Numbered from the stretch's first letter, positions 45,640 through 54,817 are shown. The stretch is DNA of 64,000 bases from Chitinophaga pinensis DSM 2588 (GCF_000024005.1 NC_013132.1:7868001-7932000); one strand, 5' to 3'. The notes: a model not told the origin generated them from the letters alone. Made by a program: numbers and translations.

Positions 45640-47013
45640 ATGAGAAACTCACTATTCTTCAGTTTGCTGGTGATAAGCATACCAGCGATGATGTCATGTG
45701 GAGGTTCCTCCTCCCACCAGTCTACAAAAGACAGCACGGCCACAGATACCCTGGCTTTATCAGCAGATTCCATTTTTAATATCGTGGAAGAACAAACCTT
45801 CCAGTATTTCTGGGATGGTGCAGAACCCGTTAGTGGTATGGCAAGGGAACGTTATCATGTAGACGGTAATTATCCGGAGAATGACATGAATGTAGTGACC
45901 TCCGGTGGTAGTGGTTTTGGTGTGATGGCTTTACTCGTGGGTATTGAAAGAGGATATATCAGCAGAGAACAGGGGCTGGAACGGTTGATGAAGATCGTTT
46001 CGTTCCTGGAGAAGGCGGACAGATTTCACGGCGCATGGCCACACTGGTTGTATGGAGAGACAGGAAAAGTGAAGCCATTCGGACAAAAAGACAATGGCGG
46101 AGATCTCGTAGAGACCTCTTTTATGATACAAGGGCTGCTTTGCGTCAGACAATATTTTGCCAATGGCAACGAACAGGAAAAAGCGCTGGCTGCCAGGATT
46201 GATCAGTTATGGAAAGCGGTAGAGTTTAGCTGGTATAGAAACGGCAAAAATGTGCTCTACTGGCACTGGTCGCCTAATTATAAATGGCAGATGAACTTCC
46301 CCGTGACCGGTTATAATGAATGCCTGATCATGTATATATTGGCAGCGGCCTCTCCTACACATGGTATTCCTGCAGAGGTATATCATGAAGGATGGGCGAA
46401 AAGCGGCGCTATAAAGGATAGTATCAACGCCTATGGACATACGTTGAAATTATCGCACAACTTTGCGAAAGAATACGGCGGACCTTTATTCTGGTCCCAC
46501 TATTCTTACCTCGGACTGGATCCCCATGGACTAAAAGACCGCTATGCGGATTACTGGGAAAATAATCTCAACCATGTACTGATCAACAGAGAATGGTGTA
46601 TACAGAATCCGAAGCATTATAAGGGCTACGGTCCCGACAGCTGGGGATTAACTGCCAGCTATTCTGTAAAAGGATATGCAGCACATGCACCCGGCGAAAA
46701 CAATGACCTGGGTGTCATATCTCCCACGGCGGCACTGTCTTCAATGCCTTATACACCGGAGTATTCCAAACAGGCCATGGTACACTGGTACAATGATATG
46801 CGGACGAAAATCTTTGGAAAATATGGCTTTTACGATGCCTTCAGTGAAACAGAGAACTGGTATCCACAGCAGTACCTGGCAATAGATCAGGGACCTATCG
46901 TTGTGATGATGGAGAACTATCGTAGCGGTCTGCTATGGAAACTATTCATGAGTTGTCCTGAAGTACAGGCCGGCCTGAAGAAACTTGATTTCCAGAGCCC
47001 TTACCTGAAGTGA
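45640..47013 (+). CDS. Glucoamylase-family lipoprotein, GH144 endo-beta-1,2-glucanase-like
   Basis: A 457-residue lipoprotein (lipobox MMSC, Cys 20). An (alpha/alpha)6 toroid is suggested by SIFNIVEEQTFQYFWDGAEPVSGMARER, TSGGSGFGVMALLVGIERGYI, GDLVETSFMIQGLLCVRQYF, WHWSPNYKWQMNFPVTGYNECLIMYILAAAS and FGKYGFYDAFSETENWY. This is the glycoamylase family (PF10091) that contains GH144, first characterised from Chitinophaga as endo-beta-1,2-glucanase. The substrate is inferred. Its 3' end overlaps the convergent acyltransferase gene by 68 bases. Confidence 0.85.
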   Translation: MRNSLFFSLLVISIPAMMSCGGSSSHQSTKDSTATDTLALSADSIFNIVEEQTFQYFWDGAEPVSGMARERYHVDGNYPENDMNVVTSGGSGFGVMALLVGIERGYISREQGLERLMKIVSFLEKADRFHGAWPHWLYGETGKVKPFGQKDNGGDLVETSFMIQGLLCVRQYFANGNEQEKALAARIDQLWKAVEFSWYRNGKNVLYWHWSPNYKWQMNFPVTGYNECLIMYILAAASPTHGIPAEVYHEGWAKSGAIKDSINAYGHTLKLSHNFAKEYGGPLFWSHYSYLGLDPHGLKDRYADYWENNLNHVLINREWCIQNPKHYKGYGPDSWGLTASYSVKGYAAHAPGENNDLGVISPTAALSSMPYTPEYSKQAMVHWYNDMRTKIFGKYGFYDAFSETENWYPQQYLAIDQGPIVVMMENYRSGLLWKLFMSCPEVQAGLKKLDFQSPYLK

Positions 47014-48127
47014 GTTTTGATAAGACACGCTCACGCAATTTGAGGAAAGGCTTTTCCACCATGATATTCAGGAGGAATGCCGCCGACACACATGTTGCAA
47101 TACAGATCACAAAAGAGAGATTGCCGTCAGCCGTTATCCCCATCTTTTCTAAGGCTAACTGTGTGAGATGGATAATGCCTTTATGAGAAAGGTAAATACC
47201 ATATGACAACATCGCCAATGTAGTGGTGAAAGCCAGTTTTCTTTTATACAGGAAACTACTTTCACTGACTGCGCCGGCAACAATACAACCATACCCCAGG
47301 GCGATCAGCGGGAAACCGAAGATAGAAGCGCCAAAACTCATAGGATCTTCACAAAGGAACCATGCACTTACGAGCAGGATCAATCCGATCAGCAGCAATT
47401 TATTACCCAGGGAAGTGATCTTCTCTTTTACAGCAGGCAGGAAAGCAAATACCGCTGCTATAGCTACGCCCGTCAGCAGCCCATCGAGACGGGTAAAAGT
47501 GGGATAGTACATCCACATATACCAGGTGACCCATGCATCATCTCTCTCCAATGCTGGTGCTACAATCGTATGCCAGGAGAAAAGACGGATGGCAAATCCA
47601 CCGATAAAGATCAGTCCTATCAGCCAGGGACCTACTTTCAGTGCCTTCCAACGCACCAGCATGATCAGTAATAAGGGCAGGATAAAATAGAACTGTTCCT
47701 CAATACAAAGCGACCAGGCATGTGAGAAAGTCCCGCGGTCTTTCAGGTGCAGACCTATATTCTGCGTAAAAGTGAGATACTTCCAGAGCGGCGCCATGGC
47801 TTCTTTCTCACGGAATACCGGCAGAAAAACATACAGTGCCAGGACAGTCAGATAAGCCGGAATGATCCTGAAAAAACGTTTGAGAAAAAACTCCCGGAAG
47901 GAGATCGTTTCATGACGGTTGATCTGCGCAAACAGTTGTGAAGAAATCAGATAACCGCTGAGTACGAAGAACAGGTCAACGCCTGTCCATCCGAAGCCGC
48001 CGATAGTATCAATCCAGTCGGGATGTTTGAAAATACGGAAATGGTACAGAAATACGAAGGTGATTGCGAAGGCGCGCAAATGGTCTAATCCGGTAAAGTG
48101 TTTACCAGGGGCGGATACTTGTGACAT
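46946..48127 (-). CDS. Acyltransferase 3 family membrane protein
   Basis: Integral membrane O-acyltransferase of 393 residues with about ten helices. Motifs: GLDHLRAFAITFVFLYHFRIF with the catalytic His, GFGWTGVDLFFVLSGYLIS, and FFLKRFFRIIPAYLTVLALY, then SHAWSLCIEEQFYFILPLLL. These proteins acetylate or otherwise acylate polysaccharides and lipids; the acceptor is unknown. The last 68 bases are antisense to the end of the GH144-like gene, so both proteins depend on the same DNA. Confidence 0.92.
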   Translation of the reverse strand: MSQVSAPGKHFTGLDHLRAFAITFVFLYHFRIFKHPDWIDTIGGFGWTGVDLFFVLSGYLISSQLFAQINRHETISFREFFLKRFFRIIPAYLTVLALYVFLPVFREKEAMAPLWKYLTFTQNIGLHLKDRGTFSHAWSLCIEEQFYFILPLLLIMLVRWKALKVGPWLIGLIFIGGFAIRLFSWHTIVAPALERDDAWVTWYMWMYYPTFTRLDGLLTGVAIAAVFAFLPAVKEKITSLGNKLLLIGLILLVSAWFLCEDPMSFGASIFGFPLIALGYGCIVAGAVSESSFLYKRKLAFTTTLAMLSYGIYLSHKGIIHLTQLALEKMGITADGNLSFVICIATCVSAAFLLNIMVEKPFLKLRERVLSKLTSGKGSGNQVSSGRPVLQDNS

Positions 48128-48309
48128 TAAAATGAGTGGCTGCGGATTTTGGGCGGCAGGGATATAAAATTACGCAGTTCTGCACATCTGCAAAAAGTCC
48201 CTTTATGAGTGGTTATAAAAGCGTGGAATGCGGTCAATGTTCAGTAGGAATGCTGAGGGCGTTAACGGCATGTATTTTGTTTCTGTCATATCAATCCAAA
48301 CCATACAAC

Positions 48310-48489
48310 ATGAAACGGAAAAGACTATTCTCTGTGGCAGTGGGATTGTTGCTGATGGGGGCAAGTTGTGTTCCACCCCATCATGGTCCTCCGCGTCCAC
48401 CCAAACCACCAAGACCACCGAAGCCGCCACATGGCGCTGTTCAATTCAATATTCCGGACACCACGTTCCAGAGAGCCGTTATGGCCTGA
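48310..48489 (+). CDS. Small proline-rich lipoprotein
   Basis: A 59-residue open frame with a convincing lipoprotein signal (MKRKRLFSVAVGLLLMGASC) followed by HHGPPRPPKPPRPPKPPHG, a Pro/Lys spacer. The last codons lie inside the left arm of the terminator that follows, so the C-terminus is dictated by the hairpin. The frame is open to 48136, but the signal peptide fixes the start at 48310. Function unknown; it may be a cell-wall spacer. Confidence 0.65.
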   Translation: MKRKRLFSVAVGLLLMGASCVPPHHGPPRPPKPPRPPKPPHGAVQFNIPDTTFQRAVMA

Positions 48490-48509
48490 GCCGTGGTGTC
48501 CGGCTTTTT
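48454..48509 (+). terminator. Terminator overlapping the end of the small lipoprotein gene
   Basis: CCGGACACCACG (48454-48465) / CGTGGTGTCCGG (48492-48503), then CTTTTTT. The left arm is coding sequence. Confidence 0.85.
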
Positions 48510-48511
48510 TA

Positions 48512-49357
48512 TTATTTCTTCTTCATGCCCTGTTTCTGTAGTTGTCTTAAAACGGCTTCCAGTTTTACCGGATCGTTTACATACGGAGACAGGTCATACA
48601 ATTCTACTTTCCTGAAATCAACGGGATGGCTTTCGCTCTGCAGGGAGATAGAACCCTCTCTCAGCGGACGTCCTGCTGCTACCAGCGTGCTATCCGCATC
48701 TTCCACGTTACCACCACCGGTCTGCGGTTTATTATACACGATTACGGTATCATTAAACACGAAATGTTTAATGACGGAATCGCCCAGTACCAGTGCACCT
48801 GCCCGCACCCACTGTTCACCATCATAAGTTTTTGAAGTCGAAGAGATACAATGTTCTGTGATCAGTTTTCCATTCATCACTACGTTTGTACCTGGTGTAC
48901 AGAGGTTAGACGTAGAACGGGGATCCGTGCCATTTCCTCCTAACAGCTGTTCTTCCAGGGAGATCGGGAAATCCTGGTTTTTACCCATGCTGGCAGCCGA
49001 CTGTCCCTGTAGCATGATACCACTGTTGCGCAGCGCCCATCCGGGACCACCGGCTACCTGTTCGCCGACAAAGCGGTATTCCACCACAACCACATAGGCG
49101 GAATAGTTCTTATTATAAAAGATATGACCGTATTGCTCATTAAAGTTGGTGTACTGGTCATAGCGTACTTTCAGCAATCCGTCTTCTACGCGGAAGGTGT
49201 TTCCATAGTTATCATTCAGATCATGGCCTTTAATCTTGATATCCCAGCCTGTCAGGTCCTTTCCATTGAAAAGCTGAACCCAACCCTTATTCGCCTTTTT
49301 TTGCGCCATTCCTGAGAGTGTGAGCAGCAGCAGCCCGCACGTGAATAGTTTTTTCAT
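48512..49357 (-). CDS. DUF1080 protein (3-keto-disaccharide hydrolase type), secreted
   Basis: A 281-residue exported protein with signal MKKLFTCGLLLLTLSGMAQ. The single domain has WVQLFNGKDLTGWDIKIKGHD, YVVVVEYRFVGEQVAGGPGWALRNSGIMLQ, FPISLEEQLLGG and GSISLQSESHPVDFRKVELYDL, the standard DUF1080 layout. It is the second such gene in the window; the other (36571-38019) is longer and sits with a dehydrogenase. Single gene. Confidence 0.88.
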   Translation of the reverse strand: MKKLFTCGLLLLTLSGMAQKKANKGWVQLFNGKDLTGWDIKIKGHDLNDNYGNTFRVEDGLLKVRYDQYTNFNEQYGHIFYNKNYSAYVVVVEYRFVGEQVAGGPGWALRNSGIMLQGQSAASMGKNQDFPISLEEQLLGGNGTDPRSTSNLCTPGTNVVMNGKLITEHCISSTSKTYDGEQWVRAGALVLGDSVIKHFVFNDTVIVYNKPQTGGGNVEDADSTLVAAGRPLREGSISLQSESHPVDFRKVELYDLSPYVNDPVKLEAVLRQLQKQGMKKK

Positions 49358-49500
49358 ACGTCAGTTTATTTATCGCCTTAAGATAGGGAGTAAAATGCAA
49401 ATATTACAGAACCACTCCGCTCAGTCAGCTGTTATTATGCTGAGTCGTGCAGTGTAACTAGTTGGCATGTAATTAGGATTACTCACTCCAAAGCATATTT

Positions 49501-50154
49501 ATGAGATTATTTACTACACTGCTGTTACTCACAGGCTTTATGGCAAAAGCGCAGTCAGAGGACTGGCAACAGCCGTTAAAAGCGGAGATCAGGCAACTGG
49601 AAGCGACCAGTGATTTCGATACCTGGCAACAGGGTGCAGAGAAACTAGGCAAGCTGGCAGCGGCACATCCGGAGGAATGGCTGTTACAATACTACACCGG
49701 CTGGGCGTATACGCAGTCGTCTTTCCGGGCGCCAAAGGGACAGGCAGATCCTACCACGGAGAAAGCTGAACCTTTTGTGAAAAAAGCACTGGATCTGCAA
49801 CCTGAAAATACAGAAACACTGACACTGATGGCTTACTGGCTATCCGCCCGTATCAATGCCAACAATTCCAGGGGAGTTACGCTTGGCGGAGACAGCCGTA
49901 ATTATTCCGATAAGGCCATTGCAGCCGATAGCGCTAATCCCCGGGCTTATCTGATGAAAGCCCTTATCATTTACCATACTCCAGCCCTGTTTGGTGGCGG
50001 TAAAAAGAAGGCTGCACCTATTGCAGAAGAAGCAGGACAACGTTTTGCCGTTTTTAAGCCGAAAGACGAGCTTTCTCCCAGATGGGGAAAAGAGATCTTT
50101 CATGAACTGGAAGAACGGATGCAAGGCCGTGAGAATGAGAAAGAGAATAAGTAA
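49501..50154 (+). CDS. Secreted TPR-like protein of unknown function
   Basis: A 217-residue exported protein, signal MRLFTTLLLLTGFMAKAQ. Helical pairs such as WLLQYYTGWAYTQSSF, PFVKKALDLQPENTETLTLMAYWLSARI and NYSDKAIAADSANPRAYLMKALIIYHTP read as TPR-like repeats. No catalytic residues are evident, so it probably binds another protein. Single gene. Confidence 0.75.
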   Translation: MRLFTTLLLLTGFMAKAQSEDWQQPLKAEIRQLEATSDFDTWQQGAEKLGKLAAAHPEEWLLQYYTGWAYTQSSFRAPKGQADPTTEKAEPFVKKALDLQPENTETLTLMAYWLSARINANNSRGVTLGGDSRNYSDKAIAADSANPRAYLMKALIIYHTPALFGGGKKKAAPIAEEAGQRFAVFKPKDELSPRWGKEIFHELEERMQGRENEKENK

Positions 50155-50313
50155 TATATCAATAAGACAGGCATATTGGAGATCAGGTAGATAGGATGGG
50201 CAATTTTATACGCAGTTTCCACAATCGTACGGCATTATAAACAACTGATTTTCAATTCATTTTCATTCAAGCAAGATTTTCGCTTTATCTGAATTTACAA
50301 AAACCCATTGTTT

Positions 50314-51036
50314 ATGAATACATACAGAAGTTTAAACGGACACGGCGAGCCCCGCGCTACATGGCTCTATGAGCAGTCGAATGTCCTGAATGTAAGCAGG
50401 CAGGGGCGTATTGCATCTGTTGTCGGCGGCGCGTTGCTGACGGCTTCAGGTATCAACAATATTACGAAACATCCTTTCAGAAGTCTGCTGAGACTGATAG
50501 CCGGTGGTTATCTGCTGTACAGAGGCATATCAGGAAATTGTCCTGTATCCGCTTATGCCGGCAGAAGAATGAGTGACAGACACAACAGCACCGTTAACGT
50601 ACGGGCTAAATTCATTGTAGACAAACCACGGGATGAGGTGTATGCCTTCTGGCGCAGACTGGAAAACCTTCCTCATTTCATGCGTCATCTGGCATCTATC
50701 ACAGAGCACGATGACTATCACTCTCACTGGATCGTAAAAGGTCCCGGCGGAATAGGTACACTGGAATGGGATGCCGAGATCATCAAGGATGAAGAAGGCG
50801 CCCTCATCGGCTGGCGTTCTGCACCAGGCTCTAATATTGCCACCGCAGGTAAGGTAACATTCTCAGATGCACTAGACGGTGGTACAGAAATAGAAGTAGT
50901 GATCGCCTATCGTCCACCCGCAGGATATGTCGGTACCGGACTTGCCTGGTTGCTGAACAGCGCTTTTCACAGGATGGTAGAAAAAGATGTGATGCGTTTC
51001 AAACATTATGTAGAAACCGGAGAGATTACTGCCTGA
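50314..51036 (+). CDS. DUF2892-like membrane segment fused to an SRPBCC (polyketide cyclase/dehydrase) domain
   Basis: A 240-residue protein. Residues about 28-75 (GRIASVVGGALLTASGINN, then LLRLIAGGYLLYRGISGNCPVSAY) match the YgaP-type transmembrane motif. Residues 90-235 form a START/SRPBCC lipid-binding fold (VNVRAKFIVDKPRDEVYAFWRRLENLPHFMRHLASI). Start ATG 50314, since the frame start at 50308 is TTG. It is followed by a YtxH protein gene; both look like general stress or envelope proteins. Confidence 0.82.
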   Translation: MNTYRSLNGHGEPRATWLYEQSNVLNVSRQGRIASVVGGALLTASGINNITKHPFRSLLRLIAGGYLLYRGISGNCPVSAYAGRRMSDRHNSTVNVRAKFIVDKPRDEVYAFWRRLENLPHFMRHLASITEHDDYHSHWIVKGPGGIGTLEWDAEIIKDEEGALIGWRSAPGSNIATAGKVTFSDALDGGTEIEVVIAYRPPAGYVGTGLAWLLNSAFHRMVEKDVMRFKHYVETGEITA

Positions 51037-51099
51037 CTGGCCTGATATTTGAAAAAATTAAGTACACTTTATTTGTTACACCTTAAAAAAATCATTTTT

Positions 51100-51408
51100 A
51101 TGAGCACTGCGAAAATTTTATGTGGCGCATTGGCTGGTGTCGCGGCAGGATTGGCTATCGGATTATTAACTGCTCCTGATAGCGGTGAAGAAACAAGAAG
51201 AAAGATCAGAAAATCCGCCCATCAGTTGCAGGGCCGCGTAAAGAAAATATTGGGCAAAGGCGCAGATGGATTAACTGAGTTGAAATATATTTTCGAACAC
51301 GAGGTAACAGGTCTGAAAGACGACGTGAAGGAGCGAATCCTGACATTACTGGACGAGTCTATTGAAACATTCAACAGCTTTAAGAAAGAAGCAAAAGAAG
51401 CTGTATAA
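51100..51408 (+). CDS. YtxH domain protein
   Basis: A 102-residue protein. The N-terminal glycine/alanine-rich helix (KILCGALAGVAAGLAIGLLTAPDSGEETRRKI) is the YtxH signature, a membrane-anchoring segment of stress-related proteins. The rest is an amphipathic, charged helix. ATG 51100 is preferred to the TTG at 51049. It lies 63 nt after the SRPBCC gene and ends at a strong terminator. Confidence 0.85.
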   Translation: MSTAKILCGALAGVAAGLAIGLLTAPDSGEETRRKIRKSAHQLQGRVKKILGKGADGLTELKYIFEHEVTGLKDDVKERILTLLDESIETFNSFKKEAKEAV

Positions 51409-51440
51409 CTACTGACAACGGATGACCAGCAATAAAAGAA

Positions 51441-51480
51441 AAGAGGCGGTACAGCTATAACTGTTACCGCCTCCTTTTTT
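51441..51480. terminator. Bidirectional terminator between YtxH and TlpA-like genes
   Basis: GAGGCGGTA (51443-51451) / TACCGCCTC (51465-51473), with TTTTTT on the plus strand and TTTTCTTTT on the minus strand. Confidence 0.88.
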
Positions 51481-51501
51481 ATCAGGTTAGTAGTATCCGA
51501 T

Positions 51502-52743
51502 TTATGATTTTTCTTCCAGCAGACTGTTTACCAGATTATTGAAATCTTTCTTGAAAGTTTCATAGTGTTCACCTGTACCCGGACCAGAGAATCCGGTGTG
51601 TACTTCTCTTACATTTCCTTTTTTATCGATGAAGATAGTTGTCGGGAAACCTTTGATCTTAGTGATCTGTGGAATGGTTTTTTCCGTTCTTTCCGGATCG
51701 CTGACAGTAACGCCTGTAATCAATACAGGATAATTCACATCAAACCTTTTCAGGAAACCCTGCAACGCTTTCTGTGATTTTGCAAAATCAGTCGTACGCT
51801 CGTAAGACAGGCCGATCACTTCTACGCCACGTGCCTTATTCGATTTATACCATTCTGACAGGAAACCTGTTTCGTCCATACAGTTTGGACACCAGGAACC
51901 CATGATCGTGATCACCACTACTTTATTTTCGAAGCGTTTGTCGCTGAAACTTACTTTCTTACCATTGATATCCGGGAAAGAGAAATTCGGGCGGCCACTA
52001 CCTGGTTTTGCAGCAGCCAGTGAAGTTTCATCCGGCAGTGCAGCCTTATCATCCTTCACAGCGGTCCATTCCTCTTTTCCGTCACCAATACCAGCATAAA
52101 ACACCCCGTTTTCCAGGAAATTGTCTTTTACCAGGGCGGTGAAATAGTACGCGTGCGAACCGTCAAAAGTGGAGAGTTTCAGTGTATCACCGTCTACAAT
52201 ACCTTCCAGGAAACGGTAATCACCGGTAGATGTCAGGAAAGTACCATGTACGGTATTGCCTTGCTGTCTGAATTCACCTACCGCAAAGGAAGAATCGCTC
52301 TTTCCCGGAGAAGTGAACCAGGTAGACCAACGGCCTGTTACATTACCTTTGGCAGGTGTATGTTGTTCAAAACGTTGTTTTACGTTGTGTGCGGCTGTAA
52401 ATGGAATGCTCACGTCCCTGTCTGCCAGGTGACGTATCCAGCTACCCTGGATCTGACCTCCTTTAGTGAAAGAAGCCCTGAACTCGGAGTCAAAAAAAGG
52501 CATTTTGATAAATACGGAATCGCCCTGGACTTTCACATCATCCACCAGCAGGCGGTCGTTGGCGTTCAGTACGTAGATCAGTTTTTTGCGTGCGCTATCC
52601 TTTACTTCGAAGTTGAAAACGATATCCGCGCCGTCTTTTCTATGCAGACTGGCTTGCCAGACGCCTGGCTCCAGATCCCATTTTTCCAGTTGTGTGCCGA
52701 AGATAAATGCCGGAAGGCATAATAAAAGCCAAATTTTCTTCAT
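51502..52743 (-). CDS. TlpA-like thiol-disulfide oxidoreductase with N-terminal beta domain
   Basis: A 413-residue exported protein. Start MKKIWLLLCLPAFIFG at 52743 gives a signal peptide. Residues 25-235 are a beta-rich region; residues 250-410 are a thioredoxin-fold domain with the redox motif GSWCPNC (Cys285, Cys288), LIGLSYERTTDF-type helices and the cis-Pro region GFPTTIFIDKKG. It probably reduces or shuttles electrons to periplasmic proteins. Single gene, convergent with ytxH. Confidence 0.88.
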   Translation of the reverse strand: MKKIWLLLCLPAFIFGTQLEKWDLEPGVWQASLHRKDGADIVFNFEVKDSARKKLIYVLNANDRLLVDDVKVQGDSVFIKMPFFDSEFRASFTKGGQIQGSWIRHLADRDVSIPFTAAHNVKQRFEQHTPAKGNVTGRWSTWFTSPGKSDSSFAVGEFRQQGNTVHGTFLTSTGDYRFLEGIVDGDTLKLSTFDGSHAYYFTALVKDNFLENGVFYAGIGDGKEEWTAVKDDKAALPDETSLAAAKPGSGRPNFSFPDINGKKVSFSDKRFENKVVVITIMGSWCPNCMDETGFLSEWYKSNKARGVEVIGLSYERTTDFAKSQKALQGFLKRFDVNYPVLITGVTVSDPERTEKTIPQITKIKGFPTTIFIDKKGNVREVHTGFSGPGTGEHYETFKKDFNNLVNSLLEEKS

Positions 52744-52818
52744 ATTAAAGTTTACGTCAATTGTGGTATTCGTCAAATATCCTACAATATTAGTAGAGTA
52801 TAGCAACTTTAACAAAAG

Positions 52819-53178
52819 TTATTTTATTAATTGCTCCACCAGCTCGATGCGGCGGCCGTCAGGATCCTTTACCACAGCGGCATATCCCCATTCCGTACTG
52901 GCAGGCGCCTGCACGGTTTCCACTCCCAGTTCTTCCAGGCGCTGAAGGGTGTTATTCAGATTTTCCACGGTAAATCCCAGTCGGGTGGTGGTATCGGGTT
53001 CAGTTGTGCCTTTTGGTAAAGGGTAGATTTCAAAGGTCAGTCCGTCCAGCGTGGCTGCATAGTGATAAGGTCCGTTGCCATGGCGATGCGATTCGAATGT
53101 AATGCCTATTGTGCTGTAGAATCTGACCTGTTCTTCCTGTCTGCTGGTCTTAATAACTACCAGGTTTAATTGTATCAT
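52819..53178 (-). CDS. VOC (glyoxalase/bleomycin resistance) superfamily protein
   Basis: A compact 119-residue VOC domain: LNLVVIKTSRQEEQVRFYSTIG, FEIYPLPKG, LGFTVENLNNTLQRLEELG and AVVKDPDGRRIELVEQ. The metal ligands cannot be fixed by eye (Glu near the end is present). Substrate unknown. It lies 75 nt before the TlpA-like gene on the same strand. Confidence 0.88.
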   Translation of the reverse strand: MIQLNLVVIKTSRQEEQVRFYSTIGITFESHRHGNGPYHYAATLDGLTFEIYPLPKGTTEPDTTTRLGFTVENLNNTLQRLEELGVETVQAPASTEWGYAAVVKDPDGRRIELVEQLIK

Positions 53179-53255
53179 AATTCCTAAACTTCCTTAAAGT
53201 GCCTTCCTAAAGTAAAAAACATATTCAGTAAATGCAAACTATGCACACATAGATT

Positions 53256-53263
53256 TACCTTTG
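53256..53263 (+). promoter_or_regulatory. Minus-7 box TACCTTTG upstream of the hydrolase gene
   Basis: Exact TAnnTTTG, 54 nt before ATG 53318. Minus-33 not evident. Confidence 0.4.
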
Positions 53264-53317
53264 AGATGGCGGATAAAGCAAATTTCTACATAGTTATCAA
53301 GCCTTTAAAGCCAGGTC

Positions 53318-54244
53318 ATGAAAAAATATAAGTTAGCCTTTTCTATTATCGGCAGTATATCTCCACAGATGGCGGCCAAAACTTTCCTTCATTTTTTCAG
53401 TAAACCGCCTAAGAGAAGCTTCCGCTCTCACCATCTGAATCTCAGACAGGCAGCAACGGAAAGTAATACTGCACTGACAGCCTATGCATTCAGCAAACAA
53501 CAGATCAATGTAAAGACATATACCTGGGGCAAGAGTGGCCGGAAAATCCTGTTGCTCCACGGTTGGGGAGGCAGTGCGCTGGATTTCGGGCATATTGTCA
53601 ACACACTGGTCGCAAATGGATACCAGGTGATTTCTTTCGATCAACCCGCACATGGGTTTTCCAAAGGCAAAAACAGTAATCTGATTCAGTGGATGCATGT
53701 TATCAGGGCCTTCCTGGAACTGTACCCTGATATTTATGGTATTATCGGACATTCTTTCGGCGGACTGGCCGCAACCCTGACACTGGCCAGGGAGCAGGTA
53801 CATATGCCTAAACTCATCATTATCGCAGCGTCTATTTCGGCGCCGGCCATCTTTGATGACGCATATGACCAGATGGGACTTGGTCCCAAAGTGAGAAAAG
53901 CAATCCCGGGCATCGTACAGAAGACCTTACAGGATAATATCTCCACCATGGATATGCACCAGCAGTTCTCTTCCGTAAAGACCGATGGCATGTTATTCAT
54001 CTACGATGAAAATGATGAGATCATTTCTCCGGAGCAGTCCCGGTATTTCCTGACAAAACATCCGGATGTAGAAGGATTCAGGATAAAAGGAGAAGGACAT
54101 TACAGGATCATCCGGGATCCGCAGGTACTGGAAAAGATCATTGACTATCTAGCTGCCACTGTAGCCGCAAAGGATGACCTGGTAGCCACCCAACGGTTTA
54201 GCGTAAAAGGCGACTTCGATGGCGATGGGATTGGGACACCATAA
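53318..54244 (+). CDS. Alpha/beta hydrolase
   Basis: A 308-residue hydrolase of the alpha/beta fold: LLLHGWGGSALDFGHIV (oxyanion HG), ISFDQPAHGFSKG, nucleophile elbow GHSFGG, acid Asp in YDENDEII and His in GEGHYRII. No signal peptide, so cytosolic. The C-terminus ends KGDFDGDGIGTP, a loop like those of EF-hand or thrombospondin type 3 calcium sites, which is not usual here. Substrate unknown. Confidence 0.88.
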   Translation: MKKYKLAFSIIGSISPQMAAKTFLHFFSKPPKRSFRSHHLNLRQAATESNTALTAYAFSKQQINVKTYTWGKSGRKILLLHGWGGSALDFGHIVNTLVANGYQVISFDQPAHGFSKGKNSNLIQWMHVIRAFLELYPDIYGIIGHSFGGLAATLTLAREQVHMPKLIIIAASISAPAIFDDAYDQMGLGPKVRKAIPGIVQKTLQDNISTMDMHQQFSSVKTDGMLFIYDENDEIISPEQSRYFLTKHPDVEGFRIKGEGHYRIIRDPQVLEKIIDYLAATVAAKDDLVATQRFSVKGDFDGDGIGTP

Positions 54245-54285
54245 TCGTTCATCCTGACCGTCCCCAAAAAATATTTTAGGATTTC

Positions 54286-54312
54286 TGTCACGTTTTGATT
54301 TTCCAGCTTGTC
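54286..54312 (+). promoter_or_regulatory. Candidate ECF41 promoter of the decarboxylase-sigma operon
   Basis: TGTCACG (54286-54292) - 16 nt - TGTC (54309-54312), 43 nt before the ATG. The described ECF41 consensus is TGTCACA-N16/17-CGTC, so this differs at one base in each box. Confidence 0.65.
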
Positions 54313-54355
54313 ATATTACCGTACACGATCTTAATCACACAAAAAACGCACTGAT

Positions 54356-54817
54356 ATGACACAGAGAATCTCTTTACAGGAAATGCCGGCAGCACTCATG
54401 ACTTCATTAGGGAAGATCGGCGCTTATCTGAAAACCTGTAATATTGATCAGAAATTATTATCACTCCTGTATTACAGGGCATCGCAAATCAATGGCTGCG
54501 CCTGTTGCCTCGATATTCACCATAAAGAATCCATCCATTATGGCGATACACAGGTACGCCTGCATGGCGTCATTGCCTGGAGAGAATCGCCTTATTATGA
54601 TGCAAAGGAACGCGCGGCCCTGGCATTCACAGAAGCGCTCACCAATGCGAATCAGCAGGATATTGACGATACTATTTATGATGCATTGACCGAGCATTTT
54701 ACTACTGAAGAAATCACGGAACTGACCATGGCAATCGCGACTGTCAATACCTGGAACAGGCTGAACAAAACCTTCAGAACGACGCCCGGTCATTATAAAG
54801 TAGGCCAGTACGCTTAA
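54356..54817 (+). CDS. Carboxymuconolactone decarboxylase family protein (AhpD-like)
   Basis: A 153-residue all-helical protein. The AhpD-type redox motif is CACCLDIHHKE (Cys-x-x-Cys then His), preceded by LLSLLYYRASQINGCACC. It may be a peroxidase or a ring-cleavage related enzyme. Genes of this family are the usual partners of ECF41 sigma factors, and such a sigma gene follows after 39 nt. Confidence 0.9.
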   Translation: MTQRISLQEMPAALMTSLGKIGAYLKTCNIDQKLLSLLYYRASQINGCACCLDIHHKESIHYGDTQVRLHGVIAWRESPYYDAKERAALAFTEALTNANQQDIDDTIYDALTEHFTTEEITELTMAIATVNTWNRLNKTFRTTPGHYKVGQYA

